From Ficedula albicollis (lineage: Eukaryota > Chordata > Aves > Passeriformes > Muscicapidae): 64,000 bases of DNA. The translations under genes and the position numbers were made by a program. The stretch spans positions 105,973,174-106,037,173 of the forward strand of contig NC_021673.1 in assembly GCF_000247815.1 (NCBI RefSeq). Reading direction: 5' to 3'. The first letter of the stretch is position 1. Every line of letters begins with the position of its first letter. The notes under the pieces were generated by a model. The model saw only the letters and a program-made list of their open reading frames with translations, did no database searches and was not told the DNA's origin. Positions 58,854-64,000 of the stretch are shown here, in pieces.

Positions 58854-61800
58854 TTGCTGTTGTTGTTATGAAGTGGGCATGAATTTAACTCACATCACCT
58901 ATATGAGCAATCTGAGCTCTTCACCTGTGGCTATATTTGCTTCTCAATATATGCCATGTCAATTTATACTGTGCAACCCAAAAGTACAAGTCTGAGCTGT
59001 TAAAATTTTTTAATTTTTATATAAATATAATTCTGTTGAAAAACTGGTAGTTTCTTTGCCCTTATAAGATCTAAGGATATAAACATGATCTTTTTATTTT
59101 AAAATAAACTAAGTGTGCACACAGTAATGTCTCTTCTCATAAAAGTCTCAAGGTTATAGTTCAGGAAAACATGCACACATCCCTGTTCAAAAAGAAAGAA
59201 AGTGGTTAAGGACATCCTGTAAAGAATCTCTTATCTTAAGGCTGTGTTACTTTTTCATTTTATAAGAATGATGGCTCAATACTTCTGCCTTTTAAACTGT
59301 AGTTGTCATCCCTTTTTATAGAGGACAAAATTGGAGCAGATAGATGAGAAGCAATTTGCATAGTCATATAAAATAAGACCTTCACAAAAATAGTCTATTA
59401 ACCCAAATTGTGTCAATTCCATTATTCTAGTTTAACAGCTAAATACATTTCCTCTTTTAAAAGCCATTAAGCTTGCATAGTTTTGTTTTTTATAATAAAT
59501 CTTTTCAAATTTTATTTGTGATATAATCCTAAATTTCTGTGCTGGTATTGCTAGGACAAGTTAAGTGCCTTCCTATAAAATAAGTTACTCACTTTTTCTC
59601 ATTGGCAAGTGCTCTAAGTATGTTCTTTTTTTTTTTAATATACTAGTAAGTATGCTCAGTAATATTTCGGAGATAGACTAGGAGTAATATTGGGCGTTGC
59701 TGGGCTGAACTTACCTAATGCTTCATGAGGGACATACAGTGATTAAGAGGGAAAGTGGAGTTCAGGTTTATGATTCAGGTTATGCTTAAAAACTTACTCT
59801 GGAGAGAAGCCCAGAGAAATCTTGAACTAAGAAGGTGTTCCAGCTGACAGTTCTGAATTCTAAAGATCTTTCATTTTATCTTACATCTGCAGGTTACATA
59901 GAATGTCTGAATTAAGAATATTGCACCCTTAAGCATGTGTTGATTACAGTGTAATAACTTTTACACAGAAAACCCCCACCCTTTGTCACATACAGCTCTC
60001 AAATATTTTAGTTCAAAAGCTTAATTGTTATAAATCAAGATAGAGTTGTAGAAATGCCTCATGGATGCTTGAATTTTGTCTGGTGAATGTTTTTTCCTGT
60101 GTTAATCAAAGTACAGTATGCAGATATTTTGATCATATATTTTACTAGTTCCTCTAGCACTACAACAGTGATATGAGAACAGAAACTGCTTGTCAGAGTG
60201 GTATTTCTATTGCAAAGCTGTCCAGATTTATGCTATGTACTGCTGTAAGTAATAAAGATATCAAAGATTTACAGTGAATATAGCATTAAGGTTCAATAAG
60301 GAAGTCGTAATGATGTTGGAGAACCTTGTTTCTGGCAAGCTGAGATTGTATTTCCTGTCTACCATGCCAAGTCTTTTGTTCAGTAATGTTCTACTGCCCA
60401 AGGAAAAGATGAGAAAAGGCCATCCATACTGAGGATCAGGTACTGAAACTTTGCACATTTAAGGTAGCTGAATGTCTTGAAGGTTTGAACCCATAATTCT
60501 TAGTAGAAATGTTCTGTCCTTTCCCAATATGGGAAGACATTCCAACTGGGTAGCAGAATCCTGCTGGGTAAGACCAAGAATGCATCTTTCCTCCTGCCCT
60601 GTTTTGCCACATCCTGCTTTCCATAGGAAGGAACCCTCTTAGAGGGTGACTGGCCAGATGGGAGCTACCACTCATGCTGAAGCAAATTTTGGGTTTGGTC
60701 GTGCTAAAGTTCAAGTTTGCTTCTTAACTTCCCCTCTAAGTCACTCCCCAAGAAACATGTGGCCAAGACTGATGCCCTGGTTGGCACCAATTCTCTTTTG
60801 TTACCATACTCAGTCCTCATATGCAATTCAGGGCTGTTTATTCAACTTGTTATTCCATCTTGAGAGTTTCCTGAAATAGCCTTGGAAAAGAAATTAAAAT
60901 ATGGAATGGCTTTCTGCAATGTGGAAAGTAATGGATATTAAAAGCTGACTGACAGGGTGCTTTCCTGCCTGTTGTCAAAAGGAAATAGAAATTAAATTTA
61001 GCAGAGTTCATGAGTATTGCTACTGTAAAGAGCTCTTAATCAGTAGTAAAGTAGATAGGAACTGTCATCCCCATTTGCAACAGAAGCTGCAATTTGATGA
61101 TACAAATTTGCCTTTAGCTTGCCCTCCTTGAACCAGTCTAGTCCTGGTCAGATTCATATGCCATTGCACCAATAGCAGCAGCATTTAAAGACTTTCAGAC
61201 TTTCACCCACTCTTCCATGTTTTGGTATATAATATCATCTTTCCTGCTTCAAATAAAGCTGAGTTTCATTACATATTTAAGGTTTAGCTCAGCAGCACTA
61301 AAATGCTGGTCTATCTAATGGTGAAAGAGGTGTACTGAATAATTTAAAATTCTGATATAGTAAAGCATGCAGTTTTCCCAGTTACTTCACCTTCTGTAAA
61401 AAGCCACAGATATATCCATAAGGATGGCATTCAAATTTTCTTTTTACATCATGACCATTTAGCTCATCATGATTTGTCCAGATAGCTGATGTTCCTAAAT
61501 GAGAAAAGCCTTCTTTTACTTATTTAATGTTCAGAAGTAATTCTGTAAGTGAGAAATGTATTTACTGAGGGAACATATCAACTTGAAATAATGCACTGAA
61601 GAACTTGTGAACACATTTATGATAATTTGGAGAAGGTAAAATAGGCAATTTGTCTCCCAGATACTGTTAAGTGAAATGGAATTAGATCCTTTAGGCTACA
61701 TCTCCATGGTGATTGTAAATATAAAGTTGGCTATGATTTTAAAAAGAAATTAAAGCTTTTGCATTGCTTCACTCACACATGTTTTATGAAGAGATTCTAG

Positions 61801-63235
61801 GCTAGATTATCAACATTTTAGCAGACATGCTTTCTTTATTTTGGAAATGTTGGTTGTTCATTTCTATAGTATGACATCCTGATGCAAAACTTTAGCATTT
61901 GGAATTAAATGATGCTTATTTTAGCATCCTAATTTCTTTCTCTAGAAGCACTTTCAAGTACTTACACTCTGTGCTAACATTCAGAAGCAGCTTGCTCTGT
62001 TTGTTCTGTGGCAATGTGAAATTAAAAAGCAGCTTTGCAAGCAGCTACCCCAGCAGATTAAAGGCAAATGATCCCATTTTCTGATGGAGCTTGGGTCATG
62101 TTGAAAAAGTGAACTCTTAGTACCTGTTGTAAAAGCATTTAGTTTGATTTAAAAGGCAGCAAACAGAAGTAGTGCCTTTTCTTCTTTCTCCAGGTGGGCT
62201 CAGTTCGTGCTTCTGAACAGTGCTAAAAAGAATGACCTGAAGCCCAGACTAACTGATTCAGTAAAGCAGAAAAGTTTCATTACTGGCCTGAGCTTCTGTG
62301 GCAGCTCTGTGCTGGCATTTGATCACTGGACTGTAGTGATTGAATCATTCCACGCAGCTAATTTAGTGTGTTTCTTTATTCATGTCACAGGAGATTAAGT
62401 TAAAGTCTTGAGCAGTGCTTGCCTGCATAGTCAGACTGAACTAATCTGTATTCCTGAGTGCAGAGAATGAGGGCCTGGCGTGGGATCAACCTTGTTAGCA
62501 ACCACAGGGAGATTCTCAATGTAACCTGAAAGTCAGGAATTTTGAGGATGGAAAGAGGGGACATCATAAAAAAACACTGCTTCTTGTTAAACAAGAGGAA
62601 GGTAGTCCAATAAAAACCTCCTGTTTCAAGAAACTTTGTATTAAATAGAAACACTTATCATAGTTTATTTTTACAGGACAAGATGTATGACAGGGACACA
62701 ATTCTTTTCAGTGAAGCAGCTGAGTCACTCAGTTTGAAAGATTAATTTGGTTAAGAGAAGAAAGAAATTATGAAGGAAGCTAGGTAAAAGCAAACAGTTA
62801 AATTTAAAGTACCTAATATTATGGGTTTCAGTATGGTAGTGCAGCTGCCAAAATGACTTTCCTGAACAGTCTCATGTTTCTACTATTAATAGTAAAGGGG
62901 GAAAAAATACTCCTGTATTGCTTTCTCACACTTCTGTAAATTCTCTAGAGCTGTTGGAAATGTCTGCTGTGCAACTGAGGTACCGTAGGCAGCAATCTTG
63001 CAGAGTTCTAGGGCAGGTTTTGTGGAGACAGGTCAGGTGAACTCCTTTGCCATGCACTAGTGTGTCACTTCTGTGATACTCAGTGGTTGCTAACTGAGGA
63101 TGGAGTGGCACTCTGTGAAAATGTGATCATAAATATTTCAAGGCCCACTAAAAAGCCCAGATGAAAACAGAGCTATTCTAAAAGTGAGAACTTTGATCTT
63201 TATCAAGTCTTTGCAGCTTCCCTCTTCTGCACTCG
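58854..63235. other. Unique non-coding sequence
   Basis: AT-rich, frames up to 92 codons without domains. A strong 3' splice-site-like tract (TTTTCTTCTTTCTCCAG) ends at 62193, followed by about 200 bp that is open in one frame (see findings). No interspersed repeat recognised. Confidence 0.5.
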
Positions 63236-63367
63236 TATTTCCGGCCCCAATGCTGTGTTTGGTGTTTTTGTCCTCAACATCATTTTTGCCTCTTCTTCTT
63301 TTATTTCCAATTTCAATCCTGTGTTTAATGTGGGGTTTTTTGTCCTTTACATATTTTTTTTCTACAC
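63236..63367. repeat. Diverged direct tandem duplication, period about 66 bp
   Basis: 63236-63301 and 63302-63367 align as two degenerate copies: TATTTCC, then CAAT-CTGTGTTT, then GTTTTTTGTCCT-like sequence, then ACAT and a T-run. Many substitutions separate them, so this duplication is older than the others here. The T-rich composition means part of the similarity may be low complexity. Confidence 0.6.
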
Positions 63368-64000
63368 TTATAGCTGAACCTTAGAGAGTGTGTAGACTCT
63401 TATGATCACTCCCAAATATTTTTAAAAACAATCATAATGAATTGTCCCTTATTTTCTCTTAAATGCCTGCAAGAAATAAAAGAACTAAGTAAGCAAAAAT
63501 AAAATCAATACTGACCTAGGGTTCTCTGATGAACCTTTGTGACTTGATTGTTGTTGGTGGCCTTTGTCTTAATTCTTAAGTATTTTGTGTTTAAAATCTA
63601 ACTGCATCACATGAATTTATAGTGGTATGTTCTTCAAACTAAAAACTATTCTTGTGATTCTTGGCACATTTGAAGGCAATTTGTTTGAATGATAGTTGCA
63701 GTCATATTTTATGTCTGAAAATTGCTTACATTTGAATCACTATTGTTGTAGGTTTTATTGTCTAAGGCAACAAAAATAGAACAAACTTAACTTGATAAGG
63801 TGTTCTGTATTGAAGTTTTGTCATTGCTCCCAGGAAAAAAGGTTATTGCTCCTAATAAAGGAGCCTGCAAGTAGTCTGGGAAGTATTTAATTAAGCACAG
63901 ACCCAAAAGCTATTAATATTCTTTTGTCTTCCTTGACAGGCAAATTTTATCTCACAGCAAGTGCAGTGCTTTTCTTGAGCCTCTTTTATGATGTGACTTC
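63368..64000. other. Unique non-coding sequence to window end
   Basis: AT-rich DNA with no recognisable feature. Confidence 0.55.

Noticed and set aside
1..64000. CRISPR array, operon or phage-like system
   Set aside because: The direct repeats are pairs without regular spacers, and the sequence has avian repeats and no prokaryotic gene structure.

Overview
The window looks like vertebrate, and specifically avian, nuclear DNA, and it contains no protein-coding gene that I can support. It is AT-rich and has no bacterial-style gene packing. Its interspersed repeats are CR1 LINE fragments with the avian 3' end (tail ending in variants of ATTCTATGATTCTATG) and ERVL-type LTRs of the kind common in songbirds. 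I infer a bird, probably a passerine. The assembly carries about 700 bp of uninterrupted tetranucleotide repeat, so it is probably long-read based.

Layout. 1-15 kb: mostly unique sequence with a 92-bp-period tandem duplication (1709-1890), a CR1 nested in a CR1 (4235-4665), a weak reverse CR1 (10020-10260), a CR1 3' tip (12700-12765) and the best CR1, with the end of its reverse-transcriptase ORF and its 3' UTR (14318-15095). 15-30 kb: an exon-like segment with good splice signals but no long reading frame (15195-15336), two tandem duplications (19257-19724, 23145-23968) and a very long pure (CCTT)n array (28162-28883). 30-43 kb: an ERVL-type LTR split by a second LTR with a 5-bp target duplication (30194-31233), another ERVL-type LTR in reverse (39688-40100), and a dense series of short direct duplications (32.6-42.9 kb). 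43-64 kb: a CR1 3' tip (43810-43915), an isolated CpG-rich segment (46859-47155), a further duplication (52238-52335), a reverse CR1 (56281-56855), a complex duplication with an A-rich end next to a forward CR1 (57959-58853), and an older diverged duplication (63236-63367).

The most striking pattern is at least thirteen recent head-to-tail duplications, 33-385 bp per copy, spread over 64 kb, with six between 37.3 and 42.9 kb. Two of them share an unusual full-copy / short-head-copy / full-copy arrangement. They could reflect real local replication slippage or template switching, or assembly artefacts; read mapping would decide. The rest reads as intergenic or intronic DNA. A few stretches look like candidate conserved regulatory elements or non-coding exons, but that cannot be shown without alignment or RNA data. 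I found no operon, CRISPR array, tRNA, rRNA or novel multi-gene system.
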